Shown: in pieces, positions 25,213 through 33,976 of the stretch
How the letters are laid out: the number at the start of each line of letters is the position of its first letter
Numbering within the stretch: position 1 is the first letter of the stretch
Source of the DNA: Arthrobacter sp. Hiyo8
Lineage (GTDB): Bacteria > Actinomycetota > Actinomycetes > Actinomycetales > Micrococcaceae
Direction of reading: 5' to 3'
Length of the DNA stretch: 64,000 bases
Assembly (NCBI GenBank): GCA_001549895.1
Contig: AP014719.1
Span: forward strand, 62,001-126,000
Position numbers and translations under genes: made by a program
Notes under the pieces: generated by a model
Told to the model about the DNA's origin: nothing
The model's input: the letters and a program-made list of their open reading frames with translations, nothing else
Database searches by the model: none

Positions 25213-26481
25213 ATGGGAGCCACGTTGAGACCAACTGTTTACAAACAAACCCGAATTCTGTTCGTGGGTTCGGACCTGTCCGAGCTCCTGAGACAACGCC
25301 GGGATGCCTATGCCGACGACCTCGCTGAATGGGATCCTGACGACATCCTGTCGGCCCCCGGCGACGTCGCGTCTGAGCTCGGATACCGTCATAGGATTGA
25401 CTGTCCTGTACTCCTCAGAGACGAGATGTTCCAAGGACGTCCGGTTGATCGAAAGGTCAACCTAGGACCGGAATTTCGCCCCGAAGACATCCGGCGACAA
25501 GTCAAGGTCTACAGGGCGACCATCCCCTTCTTAGGAGAGAAAGAGGTTTTCCTCCGACGTCCCGGCCGCAGCGATTTGAATCCTCCGGCAGCGAATCTGG
25601 ACAGAGCATCCCACACGCTGACCGTCGAATACGAACAACCTGCGGGGAACGCCCCCGAAGCCGAGACGATCTCCAACGACCTGTTGGCGCAGATAGATCA
25701 AATTGAGAAGTGGCTGAGCTGGTCGAAGGAGGCGATCGATCAGCACAATGCTCAGATGGCAGATGTGGCTGCGGTGGAGCGCCGCCGCACGGAAGTCTTG
25801 GCGGAGCGGAAGCTTCAGGACGCCATAGGCATTCCGCTGCAAAGACAAGCCGATGCCGATGCCTACAAGGTGCCCCTCGAAAGGAAGACAGTTCGAGTTC
25901 GACCGAAGGCCGCGAAGCCGTTCGAACCTGAACCTGCCCTGGACGATGCGGACTACGAGGATGCCATGCGAGTCCTCGAGTCGGCTCGCAACGCCTTGGA
26001 ACGGACGCCTGAGCTCGCAGCGAGCTTCACCGAGGAACGGATCCGCGATTTGCTGCTGATCTTCCTGAATGCCACCTTCAAGGGAACAGCGGCAGGGGAG
26101 ATGTTCAACAAGCAAGGCAAGACTGACATTCTCATCAGAGAACGCGATCGGAATGTCTTCATCGCCGAGTGCAAGATCTGGAGCGGTCCGAAGACGATTG
26201 AAGCTGCTTTGGAGCAGCTACTCGACCGCTACACGACCTGGCGTGATGCCAGGGTGTCACTGCTGCTCTTTGTCAGGGGCGGAAACCCCACGGCGATCGC
26301 GGAGAAGGCCGTCCAAACCATCATTGCCCACGAGCGCTGCCTTAAAACTGCACGTGCTGGCGGCCCTGGTGAGCGAAGCGACTTCATCTTCCATGCAGTC
26401 AATGACCCGGTGCGAGAAATCAAGCTGGCCTTCCTCCCGTTTTTCTTGCCAGTGAAGGCTGACTCGGGGAAAGAGATCTAA
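25213..26481 (+). CDS. Restriction-endonuclease-fold protein, second gene of the cassette
   Basis: The 422-residue protein has a C-terminal PD-(D/E)XK pattern: AAGEMFNKQGKTDILIRERD, NVFIAECKIWSGPKTIEAAL, i.e. D-x(14-16)-E-x-K near residues 303-320, followed by QLLDRYTTWRDARVSLLLFV. The N-terminal part (FVGSDLSELLRQRRDAYADD ... DIRRQVKVYRATIPFLGEKEV) is alpha/beta; the middle (EKWLSWSKEAIDQHNAQMAD, ERRRTEVLAERKLQDAIGIP) is a long coiled coil. The frame is intact. This and the HEPN-like gene look like a defence cassette. I do not know a described system with this pair. Confidence 0.6.
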   Translation: MGATLRPTVYKQTRILFVGSDLSELLRQRRDAYADDLAEWDPDDILSAPGDVASELGYRHRIDCPVLLRDEMFQGRPVDRKVNLGPEFRPEDIRRQVKVYRATIPFLGEKEVFLRRPGRSDLNPPAANLDRASHTLTVEYEQPAGNAPEAETISNDLLAQIDQIEKWLSWSKEAIDQHNAQMADVAAVERRRTEVLAERKLQDAIGIPLQRQADADAYKVPLERKTVRVRPKAAKPFEPEPALDDADYEDAMRVLESARNALERTPELAASFTEERIRDLLLIFLNATFKGTAAGEMFNKQGKTDILIRERDRNVFIAECKIWSGPKTIEAALEQLLDRYTTWRDARVSLLLFVRGGNPTAIAEKAVQTIIAHERCLKTARAGGPGERSDFIFHAVNDPVREIKLAFLPFFLPVKADSGKEI

Positions 26482-26700
26482 TTCCCCGTGAGGTGAGCAC
26501 GATCCGCTCGAAAAGGCTAGATGGGTCTTTTCCTAGGATCACCAGGGGGTCTATCGTTGGCGATCCGCCAACGTACATTCGCGGCCACTGCCGGCGCTGA
26601 TTGTGATAAGCGCCAGACTCATTCGTCGGCATTCATTCTATCATGAGTCGAATGGGAATCAAAAGGCTGAACCGGTCATTCGGAATGCGTCAGGAACGTC
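26482..26700. other. Non-coding gap with an inverted repeat
   Basis: CGTTGGCG-ATC-CGCCAACG at about 26555-26573 is a short palindrome, and GAGTCGAAT occurs at 26646. No gene is visible. Confidence 0.4.
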
Positions 26701-26739
26701 AGAGACCCCGTTGGAGCAGTTCACTCCAACGGGGTCTCT
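26701..26739. terminator. Bidirectional terminator
   Basis: AGAGACCCCGTTGGAG and CTCCAACGGGGTCTCT pair over 16 bases; T-rich on the plus side. It ends the minus-strand ParRM operon. Confidence 0.8.
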
Positions 26740-27015
26740 CTTTTCTCTCGCGTACTGGCAGTGTCGATGTCGCCTCAGCTCCGCTTCGCGAGACATGGCT
26801 CCGTCCGTGACGAGCACCGGGACGTCGGCGCACCGCTTCGCGGAGCAGATCGCCACCAGCTCAGTGACATCCGGCACCGGCGTATCCAGTGGCAGAGTGT
26901 GCCCGTGCTGGCGATCTGCGATCTGCCAGCGGTACCCCTGGTCGACGACGCTGATCCGGACCCGCGCAGGGTCGCCGGCGGTTGTGACGAACACCGCGGA
27001 GCGTTCGTCGGTCAT
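26740..27015 (-). CDS. Hypothetical protein, last gene of the par operon; 3' end uncertain
   Basis: MTDERSAVFVTTAGDPARVR, ISVVDQGYRWQIADRQHGHT, PVPDVTELVAICSAKRCADV, PVLVTDGAMSREAELRRHRH. The start overlaps the stop of a 27-residue ORF as ATGA. The open frame runs into the terminator hairpin, so the true stop is probably nearer to 26760 and hidden by a frame error. A small domain with two cysteines; no family is recognised. Confidence 0.45.
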
Positions 27016-27094
27016 CCGTGCCACAGCCGGAAGCGCACGCTCACGAACTCGTCGGTCAGCGCCTTGGCCTGAGTCTTGTGCTCGGGATCAGTCA
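27011..27094 (-). CDS. Possible 27-residue peptide, coupled to the neighbours
   Basis: MTDPEHKTQAKALTDEFVSV then RFRLWHG and TGA, overlapping the next ATG. It starts 9 bases after the preceding stop (27103), so it fits within the operon, but coding status is uncertain. Confidence 0.35.
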
Positions 27095-27102
27095 TCGTTT
27101 GT

Positions 27103-27581
27103 TCAGTCCTTCGTCTTGTCGTTGCTTCCTGGGGAGAGCGCCAGGCTCTCTCGCTCCTTGTAGACCTCGTAAAGCGTCCGGCCGTGCCATCGACCTGCAG
27201 GAACGCCAGCAGCGCCTGGCCGATGTCGATCATCTCGGCGGCCACGAGCGCGAGCTGCGCTTCGAGCCAGGTCTTCATGACCCGCCAGGCCACCCGCTCA
27301 GCGTGGGCGCGGCTGGTGCGCTCGGCCTTGCTCCCGGACTTCAGGCGGCCCGCTGTGTCTTCGACGGCCAAGAGCCGCTGCATGCGGTCGACGCTGGCCG
27401 GGAGCGAGAAGGCCCGCTGGCCGTGCGGCGTGCTCAGTACGAAATCGAGCGAGCCGGGCACGCCGGCGGCGTCGTAGTCAACGCTGATCCGGCGTGCCCC
27501 GTGCTGCGCCAGCAGGGCCTGCATCTCGGCGACGGTCTGCGCCGCCGAGATCTTCGTCGTGTAGTTGACCGGCGCTGCCAT
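27103..27581 (-). CDS. Hypothetical protein of the par operon, seen on actinobacterial plasmids and phages
   Basis: MAAPVNYTTKISAAQTVAEM, QALLAQHGARRISVDYDAAG, VPGSLDFVLSTPHGQRAFSL, RVAWRVMKTWLEAQLALVAA, EMIDIGQALLAFLQ. The pattern, a small alpha/beta N-terminus with a STPHG loop and a helical C-terminus, is one I associate with hypothetical proteins carried by actinobacterial mobile elements. One more G near 27182 gives the ending TLYEVYKERESLALSPGSND. Function unknown. Confidence 0.6.
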
Positions 27582-27584
27582 GAT

Positions 27585-28097
27585 TCAGTCCTCCGCTCGG
27601 CCGTCGTCGAGAAGGATCGGATCGTGATCGTCGACCGGGACCAGCTCGGCAAAGCCGCGCATCGTCCAGTCGCGGGTCCGGACGTCGACCACCATGCAGT
27701 TCGCATCCTCCGGCGCATCCGAGTCGTACATCTCGAAGACGTAGACCTCCTCGGACAGGCCGTTCTCATCGCGGATGCGCACACGGGCTCCGAGCTCGGG
27801 CCCGTGTCTGCGGCGGGCCCGGCTCCTCGGCGGTGCTTGCCGGGTACCGGCTTCGCCGCGCACGGCGAGCCAGCGCTCGAACGCCTGGCGGATCGCCTCG
27901 TCCCAGATCGAGGCAGCGAGCTCGTCGAAGAAGACAATCCCGTCCAGACGTATCGACTCGGACCGGAGGAAGGAGTCCGTGACGCCTTCGCGCAGGACTC
28001 CGAGCACGATCTCGTCGGTCAGCTCGATCCGTTCGCTGATCAGCTTCGCGGTATCGAGCATGTCGCCGTCCAGCGCTGCGCTCTTAGCCGGGCTCAT
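27585..28097 (-). CDS. Hypothetical protein of the par operon
   Basis: MSPAKSAALDGDMLDTAKLI, SERIELTDEIVLGVLREGVT, IVFFDELAASIWDEAIRQAF give a helical N-terminal half; a Pro/Arg linker leads to a beta-rich end (GARVRIRDENGLSEEVYVFE, GFAELVPVDDHDPILL). About 170 residues. Its ATG overlaps the parM stop as TGATG. In the printed sequence it is in frame with the end of the parM ORF, so automatic tools would report one 609-residue fusion. Confidence 0.5.
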   Translation of the reverse strand: MSPAKSAALDGDMLDTAKLISERIELTDEIVLGVLREGVTDSFLRSESIRLDGIVFFDELAASIWDEAIRQAFERWLAVRGEAGTRQAPPRSRARRRHGPELGARVRIRDENGLSEEVYVFEMYDSDAPEDANCMVVDVRTRDWTMRGFAELVPVDDHDPILLDDGRAED

Positions 28098-29414
28098 CAC
28101 GCCACCGCCTTCACGCGCTTGCCCGCGGGAGCAGCAGCAGCCACAGCGCTCTGCTCGACGGCGTTCGCCGCGAGATACAGACCTCACGGTTGAGGTGGCG
28201 CGAGTAGCTCGCGTCGAGGTAGAGCACCGGGATCGACCGGCAGCCTTCTGCAGGATCGGCCGGAGCTGCTCCTTGATGGGGCCGGAACCGCCGCCGTAGA
28301 CGTAGATGACCTCAGTCGTACCGCCGACCTGGACGAGCACGTCCTCGAAGCGCGCGCCGATCTCATCGCAGAGGTAGCCGGCCTCCTCGTCAACGTAGCT
28401 CGAGGCGCTGTCGTGGCGGACCCGGGTGAGCGCGTTCGGCTCCTGCTGCAGGAAGTCGGCCAGCGCCTTGCGGTTCTGCCAGTTCAGGTTCTTGTCCCCG
28501 CTGGCGCTCATGCGGTCCAACGCGTTCGTCAACGCGGTGCCGTAGCCCGAATCCAGGGTCACGGCGGCTTCGGGGTTGAACGCGCCGTCGGTGAACACGG
28601 GGAAGTTCACGGTGCCCTCGCCGACGTCGACGCCGATGGTGTTGCGGACGCCGACCAGGAGATCAGCCGTGACACCCTCCAGGCGCGCGGCCTCCGCCGG
28701 GTCCGAGGAGCGCAGGTCATCGAGCAGGGCCTGCGCCAACGGCGCGCCCTTGTCGGTGATCGCGAACTGCGCGGACGCGCCCTCCGGGAGCACCTGCACG
28801 TCCTCGAACGTCAGCCGGACCGTCACCGGCGTGTTGAAGTTCTTGATCGTCACCAGGTGCACGGTGGGATCTGCGCTGCCGAGCCCACCGATGAACCGCG
28901 CAGCAAAGGAGCTCCTGCGCTGGACGTACTCGGCGATCGGCAGCGCCAGGCCGGCACGCACGGAGGCGCGCAGCTCCTCGTCGGGAAGCGCGCCGTGCTC
29001 GCGGACGTGATCGCGCAGTGCCTTTGCGGCGAAGACGCCGAGTACCAGTACGAAGGCGAGCTCCTGATCGGTCTTCGAGCGCGTGCCGATGACCTCGAAC
29101 TGCGTGAACTTCGAGCCCGGGGCGCTGAGCGCGCCACGACCGAAGGTGCGCAGATCCGAGCGGCTCACCAAAGGCGTCGTGAACGAGCACGCGAGACGGT
29201 TGAAGAAGTCGCCCTCGACGACCAGCTTCACAGCTTCGGCGTCCGCGTCGGGCACCAGCGGCGTCGAGCGGGAGTTACTGACGACCGCCGAGGGCAGGTC
29301 GATCGTGTCGAACACGGCCTCGCCGCGGACGGAGCCGCGGATGATGCCCTTGACGTAGCCATTGCCGACGTCGATGCCGCCGGTCAGCCGGATGGGAGTG
29401 TCGTTCTTGCTCAT
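28097..29414 (-). CDS. parM: ParM/StbA-type actin-like plasmid partition ATPase
   Basis: Actin-fold motifs are present in order: phosphate-1 GGIDVGNGYVKGIIRG (near residue 12), phosphate-2 IGVDVGEGTVNFPVF (near 240) and the adenosine motif VIYVYGGGSGPIKEQL (near 365). ParM proteins polymerise with ATP and push plasmid copies apart by binding ParR on parC. Two bases are missing near 28240 and 28180; with these the C-terminus is PVLYLDASYSRHLN and ends at 28097. About 438 residues, a little longer than the classical ParM. The gene follows a ParR-like gene by 69 bases. Confidence 0.8.
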
Positions 29415-29483
29415 GGTCTCGTTGAACCTCTCAGTTGGTGAAGTACGTGGAATCTGTGAGGTGACGATCGCATCGTCACGTGG

Positions 29484-29930
29484 TCAGGAAGGCCCCAGGC
29501 CCTCGGGGATGCCCTTGGTCTGGGAGGTTCGCGGAGCCGGAGCGGCGACCTCTTCGATCTGCACTTCGACATCGGGGAGCGGAGCCTCAGTGTCGTCATC
29601 GGGAGCCTGGGGCTCCGCGAACCTGGCGGGACTCGCAGCGCGCTGGGCCGGAGCCTCATGAGCCTGCTGCTCCGCCGCCTGGGCTTCCGGCTGCGGAGGG
29701 CGGCTCTGCTCTTCGGTCTCGCCCTGCGGGGGCCGGCCGCGTCGGGGCAGCTGCTCGACGGGCTTGTTGATCACGTCGACATAGCCGTCGCGCGCGATCG
29801 ACTCGCGAACCAACATCCGCATGGAAGCGGAAGCATCGTCCTGCAGGTCGAGCCACGCCAGAACTGATTCGTCGACTGCGGGAACCGTCAGCCGTACGCG
29901 CCGCGGCTCGGGCTTACGCTTCGCTGCCAT
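29484..29930 (-). CDS. parR: ParR-like ribbon-helix-helix partition adaptor
   Basis: MAAKRKPEPRRVRLTVPAVD, ESVLAWLDLQDDASASMRML, VRESIARDGYVDVINKPVEQ: a basic leader, a beta strand and two helices of the RHH type, with the L-A-W-L-D-x-Q-D-D-A-S-A-S-M-R pattern common to ParR/StbB partners of ParM. The C-terminal half is Pro/Glu/Ala-rich and disordered, as expected for the ParM-interacting tail. Start 29930 chosen; 29939 is an alternative. It is the first gene of the operon, right below the palindromic leader. Confidence 0.7.
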   Translation of the reverse strand: MAAKRKPEPRRVRLTVPAVDESVLAWLDLQDDASASMRMLVRESIARDGYVDVINKPVEQLPRRGRPPQGETEEQSRPPQPEAQAAEQQAHEAPAQRAASPARFAEPQAPDDDTEAPLPDVEVQIEEVAAPAPRTSQTKGIPEGLGPS

Positions 29931-29988
29931 GAGCGGCACCCCCTTCGCGCATCATGTCCATCTCTCTCCTCGAAGTCCTCTGGGAAGC

Positions 29989-30110
29989 ATTCGACTCACG
30001 AGTCGATCACTTCAACCGTTCATCGCCCTCCCATTCTAATGGTCATTCATGACCATTCGCAAGGCAATTCGAATCCGGATGCGGGCGAATCGTGACCGAA
30101 TCCGGTACGA
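29989..30110. promoter_or_regulatory. parC-like centromere/operator region
   Basis: Two palindromes and short direct repeats: TCGACTC-AC-GAGTCGA at about 29992-30007, AATGGTCAT-TC-ATGACCATT at 30038-30057, and CGAATCCGG / CGAATCGTG / CGAATCCGG at about 30068-30106. Their position upstream of the ParR-like gene fits the site bound by ParR to anchor ParM and to repress the operon. Confidence 0.55.
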
Positions 30111-31371
30111 CCCCATGTCGGCATCGGCAGTGAAGCAGGTACACGCTCTGGACGATCTGCACCCATGAAGAAGCCAAAGCTGGGCCTAATGCGGGCCGCC
30201 TATGGACCCCAACGATGAAGCGGTCATCACCGGCTGATTATTGGCCGCTTCCGACAGCTATATACCGCCCACTTCGCCCGGCGATGGGCTGGCTCGAAAG
30301 CGCTGGTCAATCGCGGTGCTGTGCCGGGCGGACTCCGGCCACGAATGCGCCGACTCGTGACCGAAATGGAGCCTTGCACCACGAACTGGTGCCGAAGACG
30401 GGCTGAAGGCTTCGAATCGGCAATGCCGCGCCCGGACATGAGCGATCCTGTGCCGGATACGACCGGCAGTCACCCGTGAATGGCTCGAATTGATACTGAG
30501 ATTGACCGGCTTCGGAACGTGAAAACAGTCTCGATCGCGCGCCGCCGGCGTCCCGTCACGGGCTCTTGAGGGCTCGAACCAGGTGTCCAGGTCAGGGTGC
30601 GATCCGATCGGCCGGAGGCCCCGCACACAGAGGGCGACCGGGCTGTGCCCGACGCATGCAGCCCGCTGAGCCAGGGAGGAAACAAGGAAGCGACGACGCG
30701 TAGAAGCGCACTGCTTCCTCCCTGGCGCAGCTGGAAGACACCCCTGTGGGCGTTCGGATCGGCAGGCCGTTACATGGTGGTGCCGACGACAGAGCAGAGC
30801 TGCTTGAGAGTTGGTAGCTCTCTTTTTCTGATGCGCCGACGACTGATGCACAGACGGGTCGCATGCTGTGCAGGTCGTCCTCTCGGACGGCGCGACCCCC
30901 ACCTCGGGCGCGGTGCTACAAGCGCTGCCTCGCAGTGGGCGAAGACAGCGCAAACGAACCGCGGAGGTGGAGGACGATGCCTGAGCGCGAACTCCCCGGC
31001 GACGCGGCTCGCACAGCTCGCCAGGCAAAGGGATCAGATGCCGGGGAACCACGACAGCACCCAGGCGGAACAGATGGTCCAGCGGTGCTGGAACGAGGTG
31101 GAGCACCAGCCGCTGCGCGGCGCAACGTGAGGTCGTTTCGCAGCATTGTCCATAGCCGCAACAAGGGGTGAAGCCGCGGGCGGCACGGCTGTGACGGCAA
31201 GGCCGCCGGGCATCGGCACTGCGTGCCAGCAGGAGCTGCAGCGCCCAGGGGAGCAGACCCGTTCCGAGGGGGAGAAGGACCGTCGCTCGTTCCTCACGAC
31301 GCCACGAACGGGCATTCGTACGGCAGTGCCAAGAAGCACCAGAAGAGCGAACAATCAAAGTGGCCAGATAG

Positions 31372-31454
31372 CAGGGGAACAGCACCGGTTCGTACACTCG
31401 CTGCGCGAAATATCTGACGATCTCCGAACCGGTACGTACCAACGAGTTCCCCTG
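31372..31454. ncRNA. Nested stem structure, candidate structured RNA or DNA site
   Basis: The outer arms CAGGGGAAC (31372) and GTTCCCCTG (31446) enclose inner arms ACCGGTTCG (31383) and CGAACCGGT (31424). All 18 base pairs are perfect, with a loop of about 32 bases in the middle. Confidence 0.45.
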
Positions 31455-31792
31455 ATAAACGTGCGTTCCAGACCTCCGCTAACGCTCCGGCCGTGGAACA
31501 GACGGTGGAAAAGGAAAAAGGGCATAAGCAAACCTGGCAACACGTGTCCTGCGGACCCTCGCTACGCTCGGCCTCTCCGCTGCGCTTCGAGGACGTGTTG
31601 GTCGGCATAGCCGACGGGTTTGTCCCGGTCGCTGGCGCTCCCTCACCTCGCTGCGCTCGGCATGCCCATTCGCTTCGCTCAGAGAAGATGAGCCGCTGCT
31701 CTCGTCGCCCGGTATCCACAGGTGGACGCCCTTGCGGGCGCACCAATGAAGTGTGGGGCGACGACCGCTGAACCTGCGGTGGACGGCTCAGA

Positions 31793-31807
31793 GCCAGCGG
31801 AGCTGGC
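31793..31807 (+). repeat. Short intergenic hairpin, family A
   Basis: GCCAGC, GGA, GCTGGC, then ACGGG. The next start codon is 146 bases downstream, farther than at other copies. Confidence 0.6.
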
Positions 31808-31952
31808 ACGGGAGGAAACAGGAGTCAGAGAGGTCCTCTGGCCCCTGTGCATTTCATGCGGCTTAGAAGCGCGACAACGCGCACGAGTCTCGGCAATGCA
31901 CAGTTGCATCACCTTCCATCCGATTCGCCCAACCCACAGCCAAGGAGCACCC

Positions 31953-32174
31953 ATGTCTGAGACCTCCACCGACCAGACCCCCGTCGAGCCATCCGAGGAT
32001 TTCATCCGCGGTGCCAAGGCCGCGGCCGAGTCGATGCGCCTCTACTTCCTCGACGAGAACGAAGGCCCGATCTACGACGTCTCCGCCGAGGAGCTTCAGT
32101 CCCACACCGATGGTGCGGTCGCCGGTGCGCTCAGCGATGAGAAGCTGCGACTCGAACGCGCCCAGGCGAGCTGA
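31953..32174 (+). CDS. Small acidic hypothetical protein
   Basis: 73 residues, strongly acidic (MSETSTDQTPVEPSEDFIRG, AKAAAESMRLYFLDENEGPI, YDVSAEELQSHTDGAVAGAL). AAGGAG lies six bases before the start. No family is recognised. Confidence 0.55.
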   Translation: MSETSTDQTPVEPSEDFIRGAKAAAESMRLYFLDENEGPIYDVSAEELQSHTDGAVAGALSDEKLRLERAQAS

Positions 32175-32381
32175 GCTCCATCCGTCGACTCGACAGCCGG
32201 GAACCACATGATGCCCGGCTGTCGAACAGGCGAATGGCGACCACACAGCTGCTTTGCACAGTGCGATGCAGCTTGAGTGCGCCATCCGATCAGCCTCAGC
32301 TTGACCATCCCGACTGCGCACTCACACTCAATTCGCGAATAATTCCTGAAATCATTCCCATCGAGAGGCAGGACCATCCGC

Positions 32382-32885
32382 ATGACCGCCATCAAAGAAG
32401 CCGTTATCGTCGACGTCGACGGCACGCTCTGCGACGTCTCAGGGATCCGGCACTACCTGCTCGACGACCCGAAGCGTCGGAACTTCGAGAAGTTCCACAA
32501 GGCCTCCGCACTCTGTCCTCCGATCCCGGACACCCTGACCTGGGTGCACGAGCATCTTGCTGCCGGAAGGGCAGTGTTCGTGGTGACAGCCCGCAAGCGG
32601 CGCTGGGAATACCTGACCATGCAGTGGCTCCGGAAGTGGGAGATCCCACACGATGTCCTGCTGATGCGTGCAGACGCCGACGACCGCCGGAACGACTTGG
32701 TCAAAGCCGACATCCTCGCGCGAATCAGGGCAGCCGGCTTCACCGTGACCGCTGCCATCGACGACAACCCCGGCGTGATCGCGCTCTGGGAGGCCGAGGG
32801 CATTCCCGTCACCGTTGTCCCCGGGTGGCCCGAGCCAAACACCGAGATCAATGCCGGCACGGCAGCCAAGAAGGAGACCGCCTGA
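32382..32885 (+). CDS. HAD phosphatase, polynucleotide kinase 3'-phosphatase-like
   Basis: The nucleophile motif AVIVDVDGTLCDVSG (D-x-D-G-T) opens the protein, VFVVTARKRRWEYLT is motif II (T-A-R), and AAIDDNPGVIALW is motif III/IV (D-D-N). LLMRADADDRRNDLVKADIL fits the cap and substrate loop of the phosphatase domain of T4 Pnk-type proteins, which remove 3'-phosphates from DNA or RNA ends. There is no kinase domain. The stop overlaps the next start by two bases. Confidence 0.75.
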   Translation: MTAIKEAVIVDVDGTLCDVSGIRHYLLDDPKRRNFEKFHKASALCPPIPDTLTWVHEHLAAGRAVFVVTARKRRWEYLTMQWLRKWEIPHDVLLMRADADDRRNDLVKADILARIRAAGFTVTAAIDDNPGVIALWEAEGIPVTVVPGWPEPNTEINAGTAAKKETA

Positions 32886-33405
32886 TGTCTATCAAGCTCG
32901 CCAATGGCCACCAGACCATCAAGTACTCGCATGTCCTCCTCATCACCGGAGCTCGCAGTTGGGACGACGAGCCAGCCATGCGCGCTGCATTCCGCGACAC
33001 CTGGACGGCCTGGGGTCGGCCAATGTAACTAGCCCGCTGCTGATCTCCGGGCAGTGCCCGGATGGAGCGGATGCCATGGCTGAGTCTCTGTGGCGAGCTG
33101 AGGGATTCGCAGTCGTGACCATTCCTGCTGACTGGGAAAGGCACGGCCGCAAGAAGGCTGGGCTCATCCGCAATCAGCAGATGGTCGACCTCGCAGTGAC
33201 CATGCGAATGCAGGGGAGCACTGTGCGTACAGCAGCATTCCTGGACCTATGTCGAAAGGCCGGCTGTACGCAGCGACACGGCGAACAGCTCATGCCGCAC
33301 ACGCCGGGGCACTTCTCGCATGGCACCATGCACTGCCGGACGCAGGCCATTCGAGCCGGACTCGAGACCGTGGACGTGATCCACTCGTCGCTCCCGCCGT
33401 TCTGA
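32884..33405 (+). CDS. SLOG-family protein (DUF2493/YspA-like)
   Basis: HVLLITGARSWDDEPAMRAA, then LLISGQCPDGADAMAESLWR, and NQQMVDLAVTMRMQG match the nucleotide-binding Rossmann-like fold of DUF2493: G-x-R ... G-x-C-P-x-G-A-D ... R-N-x-x-M. SLOG proteins bind nucleotide-derived ligands and are frequent in phages and defence or stress loci. One more C near 33021 (GGCCAATG) is needed to join the frames. A terminator follows at 33424. Confidence 0.7.
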   Translation, partial: DVYQARQWPPDHQVLACPPHHRSSQLGRRASHARCIPRHLDGLGSANVTSPLLISGQCPDGADAMAESLWRAEGFAVVTIPADWERHGRKKAGLIRNQQMVDLAVTMRMQGSTVRTAAFLDLCRKAGCTQRHGEQLMPHTPGHFSHGTMHCRTQAIRAGLETVDVIHSSLPPF

Positions 33406-33423
33406 CACTGCAAGCACAACGAA

Positions 33424-33457
33424 AAGAGCCCCACTGCCAGCTGGCGGTGGGGCTCTT
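33424..33457. terminator. Bidirectional terminator
   Basis: AAGAGCCCCACTGCCAG and CTGGCGGTGGGGCTCTT pair over 17 positions with one mismatch; placed between two convergent genes. Confidence 0.8.
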
Positions 33458-33486
33458 GAGCTGAGAATCAGGCGAGCAACCGGTGA

Positions 33487-33824
33487 CTACTTGCTACGCG
33501 TGATCTTGTGCGCCGCGTCGTAGGCAGCCATGACCTCTTTGGGGATGCGACCATACGGCGCGAAGTCGAAGCCGTTCTCCCGCCCCACTCGCGGATCTTT
33601 TCGCGCTCCTCCGGAGTCGTCGTCGGGACCATCTTCCGGGGCTTCGGTGGCTCCTGCGTCGCCTTCCGACCGGCAGCGAGATACGACTTCAATGCCGCCT
33701 CAAGCCCCTGTCGCTCGTCATCTGTGAGGTCGATCTCGTACCACGTTTCACCGAGTCCGAAGGTGACCCGTTCGGCATCCTGTCGACCACTGAGGTCCGA
33801 TTCGATTACTTTCTTTATCGCCAT
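33487..33824 (-). CDS. lsr2: Lsr2 family nucleoid-associated protein
   Basis: The N-terminus (ESDLSGRQDAERVTFGLGET, WYEIDLTDDERQGLEAALKS) is the Lsr2 oligomerisation domain, and the C-terminus contains IREWGRENGFDFAPYGRIPK and EVMAAYDAA, the AT-hook-like R-G-R (here Y-G-R-I-P) domain that binds AT-rich DNA. One more G in the GGGG near 33584 restores the tail. About 112 residues. Lsr2 silences AT-rich foreign DNA in Actinobacteria; a copy on a mobile element can hide it from or mimic the host system. It is divergent from the recJ-like gene. Confidence 0.85.
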
Positions 33825-33976
33825 ACCACTGAGGCTAACTCATCGGATAGCCCATTGGAAAGCCCATTCGACTGCAAATGCTTGCCATTGGCCGCAAGCT
33901 CTGCTATGTCAGCAGAGTTGACCACTCGATGCTGTGAAAACCGCATCGGACTACCACTGTGAACAGCAAGGACACC

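Larger units (their letters stand above)
30111..31952. other. Long non-coding region with large hairpins
   Basis: About 1.8 kb without a credible gene. The long minus-strand frame (30258-31442) is Ser/Arg/Cys-rich and looks like a chance ORF. Visible structure: 11-bp arms CCAGGGAGGAA (30671) and TTCCTCCCTGG (30715); nested arms at 31372-31454; CTCGCTACGCTCGG-type short palindromes at about 31558-31680; a DnaA-box-like TATCCACA at about 31712; and a family A hairpin at 31793. Confidence 0.5.

Noticed and set aside
27585..29414. 609-residue ParM fusion protein
   Set aside because: The ParM adenosine motif is followed by a stretch that looks out of frame; two single-base corrections give a normal C-terminus and a separate coupled gene with its own ATG.
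28413..29441. 342-residue plus-strand ORF
   Set aside because: It is the antisense shadow of parM, whose actin-type motifs are on the minus strand.
30258..31442. 394-residue minus-strand ORF
   Set aside because: Rich in Ser, Arg, Cys and His, with no motif, no ribosome site and no membrane or fold pattern; it crosses several strong hairpins. It looks like a chance ORF in GC-rich non-coding DNA.
31558..31680. Linear-replicon telomere palindromes
   Set aside because: Short CTCGCTRCGCTCGG palindromes recall telomere-type hairpins of linear actinobacterial plasmids, but they are internal, few and lack the long terminal arrangement.
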